A stretch of DNA of 64,000 nucleotides from Nemophila menziesii (lineage: Eukaryota > Streptophyta > Magnoliopsida > Boraginales > Hydrophyllaceae): the NCBI GenBank assembly GCA_029959085.1, contig JARWIR010000023.1:6523860-6587859 (forward strand), read 5' to 3'. The notes beneath the pieces were generated by a model, which was given only the letters and a program-made list of their open reading frames with translations, ran no database searches and was not told the origin of the DNA. Every line of letters begins with the position of its first letter. The first letter of the stretch is position 1. Below are positions 21,753 through 32,764 of this stretch, one piece after another. Made by a program: the position numbers and the translations under genes.

Positions 21753-22362
21753 TACTCCCCATCCCTTTCACTTGTTTCAACCTGATTGTTACAAGGCATA
21801 ATAGAATCTGACATCACTGGCAAAGGAAAAAAAGGAAAAAATCACCAACAATAAGTAAATTAAGACCTCAAAAAATCAACGCAAATTTATTATCTTAGTC
21901 ACGATTAGATCACTTCGAGAGTTTGAAAGATGATTTTAAATCAATTTAAACTTTTAGTGTGTTCTTCGTATTAAAATAGATATTTAACTGAACTTTCAAT
22001 GCTGACATTACTTTTAAACAACAAATATATATTAAATATTTCTAATAAACTAAAATTTGTTTTTTTATTATAAGAATACTTTTACGAACACATAAAAAAT
22101 AGAAGAAAAACTAATATATAATTATCTTGAAAACATAACTAACTAAGCTCACTAAACAAAAATGAAAGCAACTTCCTTCAAAATATCCCTAGAAATCCTT
22201 CCCGCCTTCATATTTATTAATAAGACTTTGAAGTTACAGATGTTGAAATAAACTATGTAACATAGTTATGAGTAAACACAGTTTAAATCTATAAAACTTT
22301 AGTATTGTTAGTAATTTATAGGAATCAATTATTTCCCATCACCCGTTCTGTTTCATTACTTA
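21753..22362. other. AT-rich spacer, nothing recognised
   Basis: No ORF of note, transposon end or repeat array was seen between the gag-like gene and the CACTA-2 left terminus. The last three bases, TTA, are the presumed CACTA-2 target triplet. Confidence 0.4.
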
Positions 22363-22710
22363 CACTACTACAAGCGTGACCTCTCGCGACTAAAGCTTTC
22401 GCGACTACAACTTGTAGGTGCTAATGATACCATCTTTAACGACTATATATTTTTAACGACTATGTTAAATCTTTCTCGACTACAAAGTAGTCGTAAATAA
22501 CATTTGTTTTTATCGACTACAAAATGTAGTCGTTAATATTATAAAGGTAGTCGCGACTTGTTTTTATTTTTTAATTATTTTTTGTCACCGACATTTGTAG
22601 TCGCTAATGATGCCTAACATTTAATGACGACAATTGTAGTCATTAGTGGTCATCAATAGCGACTACTTGTACGTCTTTAGCGACTACCTTTGTAGTCGCG
22701 AATAGTTGTA
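22363..22710 (+). repeat. CACTA-2 left subterminal array
   Basis: Repeated GCGACTAC, GTAGTCG and ACGACTA variants in both orientations, several as palindromes around ACAAATGT. The right array is about 30758-31081 and continues at 32652-32764 after the LTR. Confidence 0.8.
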
Positions 22711-22830
22711 GCGTATTTATTAAAGTAAGTTGTGAATTGGGACCCTCAATACCCATTATTTTATAACTTCCCCACTATTCTCTCAAAACTCTCCCAATTT
22801 TTTCCCATAAATCATCATCAAATATTATTT

Positions 22831-23182
22831 CAACATGTGGAAAAGCTTTCCCGGTTCAATCAACAACGTGGGACCTCCTCAATTATCAATTTCTCCATCT
22901 AAAGTTGCCCAAAAGTAGGAATTTTATCTTCTATAAAACTTCTCAATTTTTTTATTTGATTACAATTGTGTAGTTAATGCTAAATAGTATTACTAGGTAT
23001 ATATTTCAACACGTGGAAAAGCTTTTCCGGGCCAGTCAACAACGTGGGACCTCCTCAATTATCAATTTCTCCATCTAAATTTATAAAAAATTAGGTATTT
23101 TTCTTATATAAAACTTTTTTTCAAATTTCTTTTATTTGATTACAATCGTGTAGTTAATCCTAAATAGTATTACTATGTATTT
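22831..23182 (+). repeat. 176-bp direct duplication in the CACTA-2 leader
   Basis: Two adjacent units, 22831-23006 and 23007-23182, both begin CAACAYGTGGAAAAGCTTT, contain CAACGTGGGACCTCCTCAAT and end near TAAATAGTATTACTA. They lie between the subterminal array and the TNP2 start, so the leader or promoter is duplicated. CACTA-1 shows a weaker version at the same place. Confidence 0.85.
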
Positions 23183-23361
23183 AAAAACATGTTCTAATTT
23201 TATATGATCTATATATATGATATATTATTGTATGAGAAATAAATGCATAAATGAGATATTTATTTTGTATTCCTTTATATTGGAATTGTTGATTATAATG
23301 GTAATAGAGGATGTCTTCGGGTGTTGATAAAAGTTGAATTAATTTATATGTAATATAATTA

Positions 23362-23560
23362 ATTTGGTGATGTAATAATTTTTATGTATTTAATTTTATA
23401 TTTATGTATCTAATTGGTGATGTAATAATTTTTATTTTTCATTTTATATTTATGTATTTAATTGATGATGTAATAATTTTTATTTTTTCATTTTATATTT
23501 ATGTATTTAATTGGCGATGTAATAATTTTTATTTTTTATTTTATTTATGAGATACTTATT
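23362..23560 (+). repeat. Short AT-rich tandem repeat of about 50 bp, four units
   Basis: TTGGTGATGTAATAATTTTT recurs at roughly 50-bp steps (near 23364, 23414, 23463 and 23511) with decay. Related copies occur near 28878-28950 before the TNPA-type coding exon. Probably intron sequence. Confidence 0.7.
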
Positions 23561-23606
23561 TTGTATTCTTTTATATTGGAATAGTAGATTATATTGGTAG
23601 TAGAGA

Positions 23607-26600
23607 ATGACTTCGGGTATTGATAAAAGTTGGATTACTTCCGCTCATCGTGTTTTGCGTGAATTTGTTAAGGGGATGGAAGAATTTCTCGAATTTGCTA
23701 AAAAAAGATGATTTCAAAGAAACTTTGTTTTGTCCGTGTAATGAGTGTTCGAATTATCGTTGGTTTACCGTGGTCAAAGTTAGGACACATCTTTTACAAT
23801 ATGAGTTTTTTTCCATGTATCAGATTTGGACAAAGCATAGTGAGAACGATGAAATTCCCGAGATCGACTCGATATGAAGAAAATAAAATGTTGAATGTCT
23901 ATGAACATTTGAGGCCTAATTATGAGGGTGGCGGTCATTCGGGTGACACCGAGATGATAGACTCGATCAGTTTAACACGTGGCAGTTTCGAAACTATGTT
24001 TTCCGAATTAGAGACCGAGTTATACCCTGGTTGTACAGTTCCGACTTCATTAAATTTCATTGCGAAGCTAATGCACGTGAAGGTGAAGCACAAGTGGACT
24101 AATACGTCTTTCACCGAGTTGCTTGATCTTCTGTGTCGTGTGTTTCCCAAACCTCATAACTTGCCCGAGTCATACGAGGAGTGCAGCAAAAAGTTAAAAT
24201 GTTTAGGTATTGGGTACAATACCATCGATGTTTGCGTGAACGATTGTGTTTTATTTTACAAGAAGAATGGGTTCCTCGATAAGTGTCTAGTATGTAGTGA
24301 ATTTAGATGGGACCAAAAGAAGGGTTAGAAATAGCGCATAAGAAAGTTTGATATTTCCCGATTGCCCCGAGGTTGCAGCAACTTTATGCTTCGAGACACA
24401 CTGCCGAAAATATGATTTGACACCGTACATGGAAGAGTACAGATACAGATGTGTTGCGTCATCCAGTTGATGGTGATATTTGGAAGAGATTTTTTCTGTT
24501 ACATCCTGAGTTTGCTAGTGAACCTCGAAATATATTCTTGGGTTTGGGTATCGATGGTTTTGTCCTTTCTCTATGCAGAACAACTTTTACAGCATGTGGC
24601 CGGTTATATTGACCGTCTACAACTTACCACCGTGGGAGTGTATGAAGGAGACGACATTTCAACTTTGTTTGTTGATTCCTGGACCCCGTTCACCTGTTAA
24701 GGACATGGATGTCTTTATTTGACTTGTTATAGATGAGTTGGATGAGTTGTGGGATAAATGGATGCTTACGTATGATTCCCACAAGAAGGAAGAGTTTGCG
24801 ATGAAGGTTTGTTTGATGTCCACGACTAATGATTACCTCGCTAGGTCATACACTTCAGGATGGTCAGGTCAAGGTTACTTAGCTTGTCCAGAATGCATGG
24901 ATTCTACTCCGTCATTGAGGGTGAATAAAGGGGCCTACCACACATCGATTTAGAAAAGACAAGGTTTCGTACCCAGCTTCCGATTATAGGGGCCTACCGA
25001 AGAAATATACTCCTGCCGATATTTAGACACAGTTAGATGGGCTTCCCATTGTGTTTCCTGGTAAACACAAGGAGTTTGGGGGCCAGATCGTGAAGCAAAC
25101 TTTTCCCCGTCGATTCAATTGGAAGAAAAAGAGTATTTTTTATAGTTTACCTTATTGGTCCGAAAATTTGTTGAAACATAACATTGACGTTATGCATTGC
25201 GAGAAAAATATGTGTGATAGTTTGCTCGGTACAGTTATAGGTCTTGATGGGAAAATTAACAAAGATAACGTGAAAGCGGGAATGGATCTTAAGGATATGA
25301 ACATCAGGAAAAATATGTGGTTGACATCGAGAGAAGGTAAACCGATACTGAAACGAGCAAAGTATACTTTGTCAACTAATCAGCGGAAAATATTTCTTGA
25401 CTGGTTGAAGGCACAGAAGTTTTTCCGATGGTTTCGCATCTAGTTTGAGAAATAATGTTCAAAGTGATAAGGGCAAGATTATTGGAGTGAAAACTCGCGA
25501 CTGTCATGTGATGATGCAGTATCTTTTCGTGGCTAGTGTCCCAGGGCTTATTGAAGATAAAGCGATTAGTGATGCAATTATTGGATTAGCTAACGTGTTT
25601 AGAGTTGTTTGTAAGAAAAATCTCATCAGGAAAGAGTTAGAATCGGGTAAGGAGAAAGTGGTTTAAGTTATGTGTAGATTGGAAATGATTTTGCCTTCCG
25701 CGTTTTTCGATATAATGATCCACCTGGTTATACACTTAGACGACGCAGCTTTGTTACGGGGGACCAGTTCAGATGCGTTGGATGTACCCGTTTGAGCGGT
25801 ATTTAAAGAAGTTAAAGGAGTACATACGAAACCCTGCTAGGCCGGAGGGTTCAATCGCCGAGGGGTATGCCGTAGAGGAGACTTTGACTTTCATATCGCG
25901 TTATCTTTAAGAAGAAAAAACAAAGTTCAACGAACCAGGTAGATATACCGAGACGGAAGCTCAACCTAAAGAGTTATCTGTATTTAAGAGTCAGTGTACT
26001 TCACTCGGTAAAAAAGAGTATGGTGTTTTGCAATACATTGAGAAGGAGCAAATCAACTGGTACATCCTACTTAATTGCGACAAAATCCAGCATTTGATGA
26101 CGTAAGTTGATCATTTTTTTTATTTTATCATTATAAAAAACGTATTGACTTTACTCTTCAAATGTGCAGAGAACACAAAGCCACGTTATCGGGCCCTGTA
26201 GCTTATAAAGATAGAAAACACCGACAAAATTTTCGAGACTAGTTTTTGTATAAGGTATAACTTCATTCAAATACCAAATTAAGATTCACTATTAGACAAT
26301 ATTGTAATAATTTTTTATGTTTGTAGGTTTATGAAATGGAAAAAGACAGCGATGCATTTGCTACTAGTGAGATGATTTCATTGGCTAATAAGTCTCATGG
26401 TGCAATTTATAAGACGATTCATGTGTTGTGAATTGTGTCAAATAGGTTACTCGTGAGAATGGTGAAAAAAGAGTGACTCAAGATTACGGGGTATGCACCC
26501 TCTACGACGAAAAATCGTATTACGGTGAATTAGTCAAGATTATAGAGGTAACATTTGATGGTGGTTGTTTCGTTGAGCTATTCGAGTGTAATTGGTATAA

Positions 26601-27043
26601 CACAGGTACTGCGAGGACAGAGAATGGGGTAGTTTTTTTTGGAGAGAAGAGCCATTCATCTTAGCAACACAAGCAAAAAAAGTGTTTTACATTAATGAGA
26701 TTAAATCAAGGAAAACACAAAAACGGTGGAAAGTAGTTTGGGAAATCAATGATAGACATGGATGGAGTCCCGAGTTATGGAGCGCAGAATCACTACCTAC
26801 TGAAAACGAGAGTATCACGATCCCATTGGTGAACACTGAGGCGGATTACTCACAGTTACACTTGACAACTGGTGAGGAAATCCCATTTGACCCTTCTCTA
26901 TTGCATGTAGCTATATTTATTGAAGAAGAGGATGAGTTTTTGGACAACACGATGGCCGAGTATGCCGACGATGAAGTAGAGGAACCAATCTACGTTGATA
27001 GTGATAAGGAAGTTGTTGACACGAGTGGTTACGAGACGGACTG
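23607..27043 (+). pseudogene. CACTA-2 TNP2-type transposase gene, broken
   Basis: ATG at 23607 (MTSGIDKSWITSAHRV). Domains in order: Cys-rich transposase-associated region (FCPCNECSNYRW, IWTKHSEND); TNP2 core at about 23880-25250 (YPGCTVPTSLNFIAKLMHVK, DELDELWDKWMLTYDSH, SGWSGQGYLACPEC, DVMHCEKNMCDSLLGT); a DUF4218-like part at about 25680-25900 (FFDIMIHLVIHLDDAAL); and a DUF4216-like part at 26470-26800 (YYGELVKIIEVTFDGGCFVE, FECNWYNTGTART). Two introns are visible (26102-26168 and about 26256-26327). Frameshifts lie at the A-run near 23700, near 23875 and beyond 24330, and stops near 24416 and 24700. It would have catalysed CACTA excision and insertion. Confidence 0.85.
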
Positions 27044-27356
27044 AAGTGTTTTACTATATCTTTAGTGTTTATTTTTTTTTGGAAGTTGGTAGTTATATTT
27101 GAGAATTTGTGGTGATTACGTGTTTTTGATTGTTTGGGATTTGATTATATCTTTAGTGTTTAGGTTTTTTGGAAGTTGGTAGTTATATTTGAGAATTTGT
27201 GATGATTACGTGTTTTTGATTGTTTGGACTTTGATTACGTGTTTTTTATTGTTTGGAATTTGATTATGTTATTTGATTGTTTGGAATTGTATTACGTTAA
27301 GTATATCGCTCGTTAGAAATTAAAATTGTCCAATATAAATTAATTAAAAAAAAGGT
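27044..27356 (+). other. TNP2 3' region of CACTA-2
   Basis: T-rich sequence with two near-identical stretches (TTTTGGAAGTTGGTAGTTAT at about 27079 and 27169, spaced about 90 bp). It is presumably the TNP2 3' UTR and terminator. No coding. Confidence 0.5.
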
Positions 27357-27640
27357 ATTAGCGACTAGTTCATATGTATGAACTAGTTGCTAATGATGTG
27401 TATCATTCGCGACTACAAATGTAGTCGCTAGATGTGAGTTTAATATCCAATTAATTGATGGCGGTCCATTTTCCCGCCCATTTGGTGGACACACGTTAAA
27501 ATTTAACGCTTGGTGACTACTCAGTAGTCGCGAAAACCCCATGTGGCGGTCAAACTACGGACACGTGTCAGTCATACTTGCCATTCACGACTACTTCCCA
27601 ATTGTTTAGCGATTACATAATGTAGTCTCTAAAAAGCGTG
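27357..27640 (+). promoter_or_regulatory. Internal cluster of CACTA-2 subterminal motifs between its two genes
   Basis: TAGCGACTAGTTCATATG, GCGACTACAAATGTAGTCGC, GGTGACTACTCAGTAGTCGC and CACGACTACTTCCC lie about 5 kb from either end, directly before the TNPA-type leader. GGCGGTCCATTTTCCCGCC and a second GGCGGTCAAACTACGG accompany them; CACTA-3 has the same GGCGGTC...CCCGCC companion. This suggests promoter sites for the element's own DNA-binding protein (inference). Confidence 0.6.
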
Positions 27641-27649
27641 TCCTATATG

Positions 27650-30555
27650 TAATTCTGCAGAGACCTCATTTCTTATTTACCTTATACTCCACTTCAAAAA
27701 AAAACGCATTTCTCACTCGATTTCTTCCATTCAAATCTTGGATTGAAGCTAGAAACACCTCACAACCGTCAAAGAAGGTAATATTATCATGATTTTAACC
27801 TTTTTTTTTTTACCTTTTTTTCTTATGATTTCAATACATTTTATTCTCTATTTTAAAACTAACCTAAACTTTTTTGCTTTGTGTTTAAATCCGAATTATA
27901 TGGGCATGGGTTCTACATCAAAAGAGCTTCTATTTCATCCTTCAAGGTATGTTTTTCAACACCTAATTTTGTTTAATTTTCATCTTTTTTTTTGACTTTT
28001 TGATGTTGTTGTTAATTCTGAGAATTAAAAAGTGATTTAGGACTATTTCTATGTTAGATTTAACACAAATTAGTATCTAAAATGGAAAATAATTAAATAT
28101 GAATAATTTTCATGATTTTTTTTTTTTAAGATAATGAAATCCGAGAACTTGAGGTGTTATTTGGGCGTGATTTATGTTAGTTTAGACACTATTTAGATTA
28201 TAAAAAAAATTAATTATACAAAGTTAAAGATTATTAGGGTTTTTGGCCTAAAATTATTTGCATTATGAAATTAAAATTGGATGTAATTTGCATTTTTTGG
28301 TCTAAAATTGTTTATATAATAATTTAGAGACCGAATTGAAATTTAAAAAAAATAAAAGACAATTTTGGAATTAAATAAAGTGTTATAGGAACATAATTTG
28401 TCTTAATATGTTTTTTCAGAAAATAAAAGTACAAAAATGCAATTTAAAAAAAATATTATATTAAAATAAAGTAGAAATAAAATTGTTTATATAAAAATAT
28501 GGGGACTAAAATGCAATTTATCAAAAAAGTTAAAGATAATAAAATTGAAATAAAATATATATTTTTTAAATAAAAGGATCAATTTGCAAATTTAACAAAT
28601 AGTTAAAGAAAATAAAGTAAGACTAAAATGTATTTTTTTTTTAAAAAGACACCAATTTGCAAATTTAAAAGAAAACTTAAAAATTAATAATTAGACAAAA
28701 AAAAACAACTTTGAAATATAAAAAAGAAATTATATATTTTTATATTTACTATATGACTAATATTTTTTTTTTGTGTAATACAAATTGTAAGTGGAATATT
28801 GGATGTATTATTATACTTTTCTATTTATCTAATTTATTTACTTTATATAATTTGTTATTGTAATATTTATTTTGTATTTAATTTGGTGATGTAATAATTT
28901 TAATGTATTTAATGTTATATTCATGTATTTAATTTGGTGATGTAATAATTTTTAGTTTTTTATTTAATTTTTTTTCAGTCTTTTAATTATATTACAAAAT
29001 ATTAGATGACCGATGTTATAGCTAGGAATCACGGAGGGGATGGTGCATGGGGGCCTCGACCTAAATCAAAATCCCAACAAAAACCTTGCAGATTGTAACA
29101 ATCAACCGGGCAAATAAAATAATTTATATCCAAAATTATTTTAAATATAACTTATACATTAATTAAATTTAATTTAAAACAGAACCAATTGAGCGCAAGA
29201 AAAGGGGGAATGCGGCTCTAAAGACTGCCATTAAGGCACTAAAGGCGGTAGGGTGGCCTTTGCCGATTGATTTTTTGCATTCTAGATGACACGTGGAATC
29301 CCTCGGGTAAATACGGGAAACACGTTAGTCAGGTGGTTGGGATAACTGTTCGAGAGAGGATTTCACCGTGCTACAAAGCGTGGGAGAAAGTTCCGACTCC
29401 TGACAAAGTAGAAGTCATTAAGCATTGATCGATAATGTTAAAACTAATCCCACCATTAATAATTTTATATAATAACTTATTAATTTAGTTTAACTTTAAA
29501 TAATTTTTCGGATATAGCAATTTTTCGATATTGCTGGCTGGAGGAAAAGGTCGGATTGGGAATTTATTTATAGGAAGTAGGATGATACGATGCGAGTGAG
29601 GTACAAAGATTACAAACATAAAGTTAAAAAGCATTATTACTTGTCGGGTAAGAAACCAGATGATTTATCCGATGAGATATGGGAGTTGTGTTGCAAGTTG
29701 TGGGGTTCTTTATGAGGTACTTTGGTTTTTATGTATATGTGTTTAATGTATTTAGAATATTTATTAATTATTTTGAATGAATCAGGGTATTGAGCAGTTG
29801 ATCCCGGATGGGAGGGTGGTAGCGAGGGATGAGGCAACTCAAGAAGAAATCCCGATTCAACAGATGGGTGCGTTTTTCGAGGTGGTGGGTAAAAGCAAGA
29901 AGACTAAGCAGTGGAGGTCGAATGGCTATGAGAATGTTGATGTAAGTTTATTTTAAAAAATAAATTTTAATTATAATTTTATTCAAAAATCGATTTTAAT
30001 ATTAATTTTTTTTCATGTCTAAATTTAAACAGATATTGTTAAGGGATGCTATAAAAGAGAAAGTGACTCTGAGTCAATCTGAGTCAACTGAAGCTGGTGA
30101 GTTGTCGCAAAAGGAGCAAATCGAGTCGGCGAGGGAAACTGCTGAAAAGGCTATTGGGTCGCCGAAGAGGAGCTGGATACCGAGTATGGGCTGACCGAAA
30201 AAGAAGAAGAAAGTCTTGAATTCACCGACTACCCCAGCACAAGACGAGTAAAACGCGCATATGATGGCAGCAATAAATGAGATTCGAGTAGCCTAAGGAC
30301 TAGCACCTTATCGACCCCCTAGTACTAGTACCTCTTCTAGCAGAGCTCCTCCAGTTTATTCTCAGGCAGCTGTTACTGATGCGATGACTTATATTAATTT
30401 GATGAGGGTACAACAGGGTTTGCCCCCTATCCAGCCTATGCCTACTCCTCTAGCTAGTGATGCATCCGAGAGTCGAGATGATGAAGAGGGAGATGAAGAG
30501 AGTGATGGAGATGAAGATGATGACGAGTCCGAGGGAGAAGAGGAGACCCGGTAAT
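27650..30555 (+). pseudogene. CACTA-2 TNPA-type gene (Transposase_24 family), broken
   Basis: Leader to 27779 (donor GTAATATT); a possible first coding exon at 27900-27946 (MGMGSTSKELLFHPS, donor GTATGT); 29004 exon MTDVIARNHGGDGAWGPRP; from 29184, KKRGNAALKTAIKALKAV and LDDTWNPSGKYGKHVSQVVG; 29518-29718 with KDYKHKVKKHYYLSGKK; 29786-29940 with LIPDGRVVARDEATQEEI; and the last exon from 30033 to the stop TAA at 30553-30555, with a Lys-rich PKKKKKV (nuclear-signal-like) and an acidic tail. Frameshifts near 29058 and 29273 and stops near 30192 and 30249 disable it. Family members are thought to bind CACTA ends. Confidence 0.75.
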
Positions 30556-30757
30556 ATGACCGGTAGTTGTTTATTTGGTGTTTATTTTATTCTATATTAA
30601 TTTTGTGATGTAATATGACTTTGACTATGTTTTGACTATGGATGATTTTGGTATTTTAATTAATTATTTTGGTTTATAATTGGTATTTTTAATTATTAAT
30701 TGGTATTTTAATTCTAAATCATAATTTTTTAATTTTTAAAAATCTAAAAATAAATGT

Positions 30758-31081
30758 CATTAGCGACTTCAAGTAGTCGGTAATACTTAAGTCATTAACG
30801 ACTACTTTGTAGTCGATAATAAATCATCAAACACCGACTACTTAAGTAGCCAGTAATACGTAAGTCATTATCGACTACTTTGTAGTCGACAATAACTCAT
30901 AAAACAGCGACTACATAAGTAGCAGGTAATACTTAAGTCATTCACGACTACATAAGTAGTCCTGTTTGATGAGTTATTATCGACTACAAGGTAGTTGTGA
31001 ATGTCTATAAACCTTTTTGCGACTACAAACTGACTTTCGTCGCTAAAGATTACCTCTAACGACGAGTTTTTCACGACTAAG
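30758..31081 (+). repeat. CACTA-2 right subterminal array (part before the LTR)
   Basis: A dense array of TAGCGACTTCAAGTAGTCGG-like units and CGACTACTTTGTAGTCG palindromes ends at the CTAAG target site (31077-31081). The array resumes at 32652 after the solo LTR and ends at 32764. Confidence 0.85.
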
Positions 31082-32651
31082 TGATGTCTCCCTAATTGTT
31101 CTTATTTTCGACCCTTGGGAGACATCATTTTTTATGTTTAATTGAATATTTTGATAGACTTTTGAGTTAAAAAATGCAATAATCCGGAATTCCTATTTTA
31201 TTTCTAGTATTTTTGATTTATTAAACTTTTGCGCGTAATCTTGTGTATTTTAGTGAAAAGTTTGTAGGTTTTGAATATTAGCTAGGAAAGGAATCCGAGA
31301 AGAGATTCAAAGATCATGATACGGAGTCAAAGCTTGAAGATTAATCCCGAAAGAATTATATTTTGGAGCTGCAAATCTGGAAAACAGGCCAAAGATTGCT
31401 GATTTCGAGGCACTTAAGAGATGATTTAGCCGCTGACCTTTGAAGGAAAAACGTTCCTTATCGAGTTACGGAAATTTAGCAAGTGATTTCAGGTCAATCG
31501 GAGTTATAACGAATTGGCTAGAGCTGTTTTAGTGGAGGTGGTGCAACAGTTACGGGATTTTGGGCTTAGAAAATGGGCTTGGACTTTTAATTAGTGATTT
31601 AATCTTAGGTCCAAGCCCTAATCCGTTTTTCCTCTTATAAAAGGAGTTTTGGACTTCTATTTTTCAAACAATTCACTTTTTACAAATTAAAACATCAGAG
31701 AGAAGCAACAGAACGAAGAAAGAAGAAGATGTCAAGAGCTGGAGAGGGTCTATATCACCGTTCTCAGCCATTCCAATTCCGGAAATTAGGTTTTTTTTAT
31801 CTTTAATTTTGTAAGACAATATGAATTCCATTACATTTAATTTAGTTTTCTTTTTAATTAGTATGAGCTAATTCCGATTTAGTGCTTGAGAATGCTTTAT
31901 GGGTGAATCTCAATCCTATTGAATTTCATGTCCTGAATTTGGGTTTCTGTTAAATTAAATTAAATTGGGTCTTTTATTCTTTTCGATAATTTGTGATTGT
32001 TTACTGTTTTTAGAGTCGCGAACTAAGAACAGGTATTAGTATCTAGGCTATTCCACATATGTGGCGTGTGGATCATCCTGACGGAGGGTTTAGGTATAGA
32101 ACCAATTATTCAATCTAAAATAGAAGCTACTGATTCTGACGAACTTAGCTAATTTTAGGGCCAATGAGGTAAAATTCTTAAACATCTAAAAGTGGATCAT
32201 ATTTACCCTGACGGGACTAGTGACACTCTAGGATATCCTTATAGTCCACCCTGACGGGGGTATAAGGAATTTAGAATCCCGACCATTGTAATTGACCAAT
32301 TTAACCATTAAACAGAACAGGTTATGAAATAGAATTAGGTGGATCCCTTGCGTTCTCAAGTGCTACCTTCTCATACTTGCGTTTTACCTTCATTTATTTG
32401 CGTTTTACTATTTATTCGCATTTTCTTATTAGTCTTTCATTACTTAGAATTAATACAAAAACCAACCAATCATATTATTTTTTACTTGCTTTCATAAGTG
32501 CAACCATTCATTATTCGATAAGCATTGTAGTTAACCAAACCGTCCATGCGAACGATCCTAGAATCACTTATTACTACTTGGGACAACCGTACACTTGCGG
32601 TTGTGATTCAATTACTTTTTCATTTATTTTAGAACACACAAAGGACCACCA
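31082..32651 (+). mobile_element. Athila-a solo LTR in CACTA-2 (target duplication CTAAG)
   Basis: A 1570-bp LTR from TGATGTCTCCC to CCACCA with perfect CTAAG on both sides (31077-31081 and 32652-32656). The rest of the element has been lost by LTR-LTR recombination. Features are an 11-bp inverted repeat at the start (31082-31092 and 31117-31127), a TATA box at 31636-31643 and three CCTGACGG motifs further in. It keeps the region deleted from the LTR at 22-1326. Confidence 0.95.
31636..31643 (+). promoter_or_regulatory. TATA box of solo LTR
   Basis: TATAAAAG, followed by GGAGTTTTGGACTTC, at the same place as TATAAAAGGAGGTCTGGAC in the Athila-b LTRs. The surroundings suggest a transcription start some 25-30 bp downstream. 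Confidence 0.65.
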
Positions 32652-32764
32652 CTAAGTAATAACGACTACATGTAGTCGGTAAAGTTTAAATTCGTTTTCC
32701 GCGACTACTTTTTTCTTTTTTGCGACTACAAATGTAGTCGCGGAAAGAAGGACGCGGTGTAGTG

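Larger units (their letters stand above)
22363..32764 (+). mobile_element. CACTA-2 (En/Spm type), nearly complete but mutated, split by solo LTR
   Basis: The left end is CACTACTACAAGCGTGACC. The right end reads inward as CACTACACCGCGTCC. Subterminal palindromes GCGACTACAAATGTAGTCGC mark both ends, and the flanking triplets TTA and TCA differ by one base. It contains a TNP2-type transposase gene (23607-27043), an internal motif cluster (27357-27640) and a TNPA-type gene (27650-30555), both on the plus strand in the usual order. Without the LTR and one CTAAG copy it is about 8.8 kb. Stops and frameshifts suggest it is no longer autonomous. A second copy's 3' tail is at 1327-1440. Confidence 0.9.

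Noticed and set aside
27789..27995. Phe-rich 68-codon ORF
   Set aside because: Spans T-rich intron and splice sites of the CACTA-2 TNPA-type leader.
13643..32764. A single giant CACTA from 13643 to 32764
   Set aside because: Separate ends, target triplets and distinct subterminal motifs show three elements, one nested and one adjacent.
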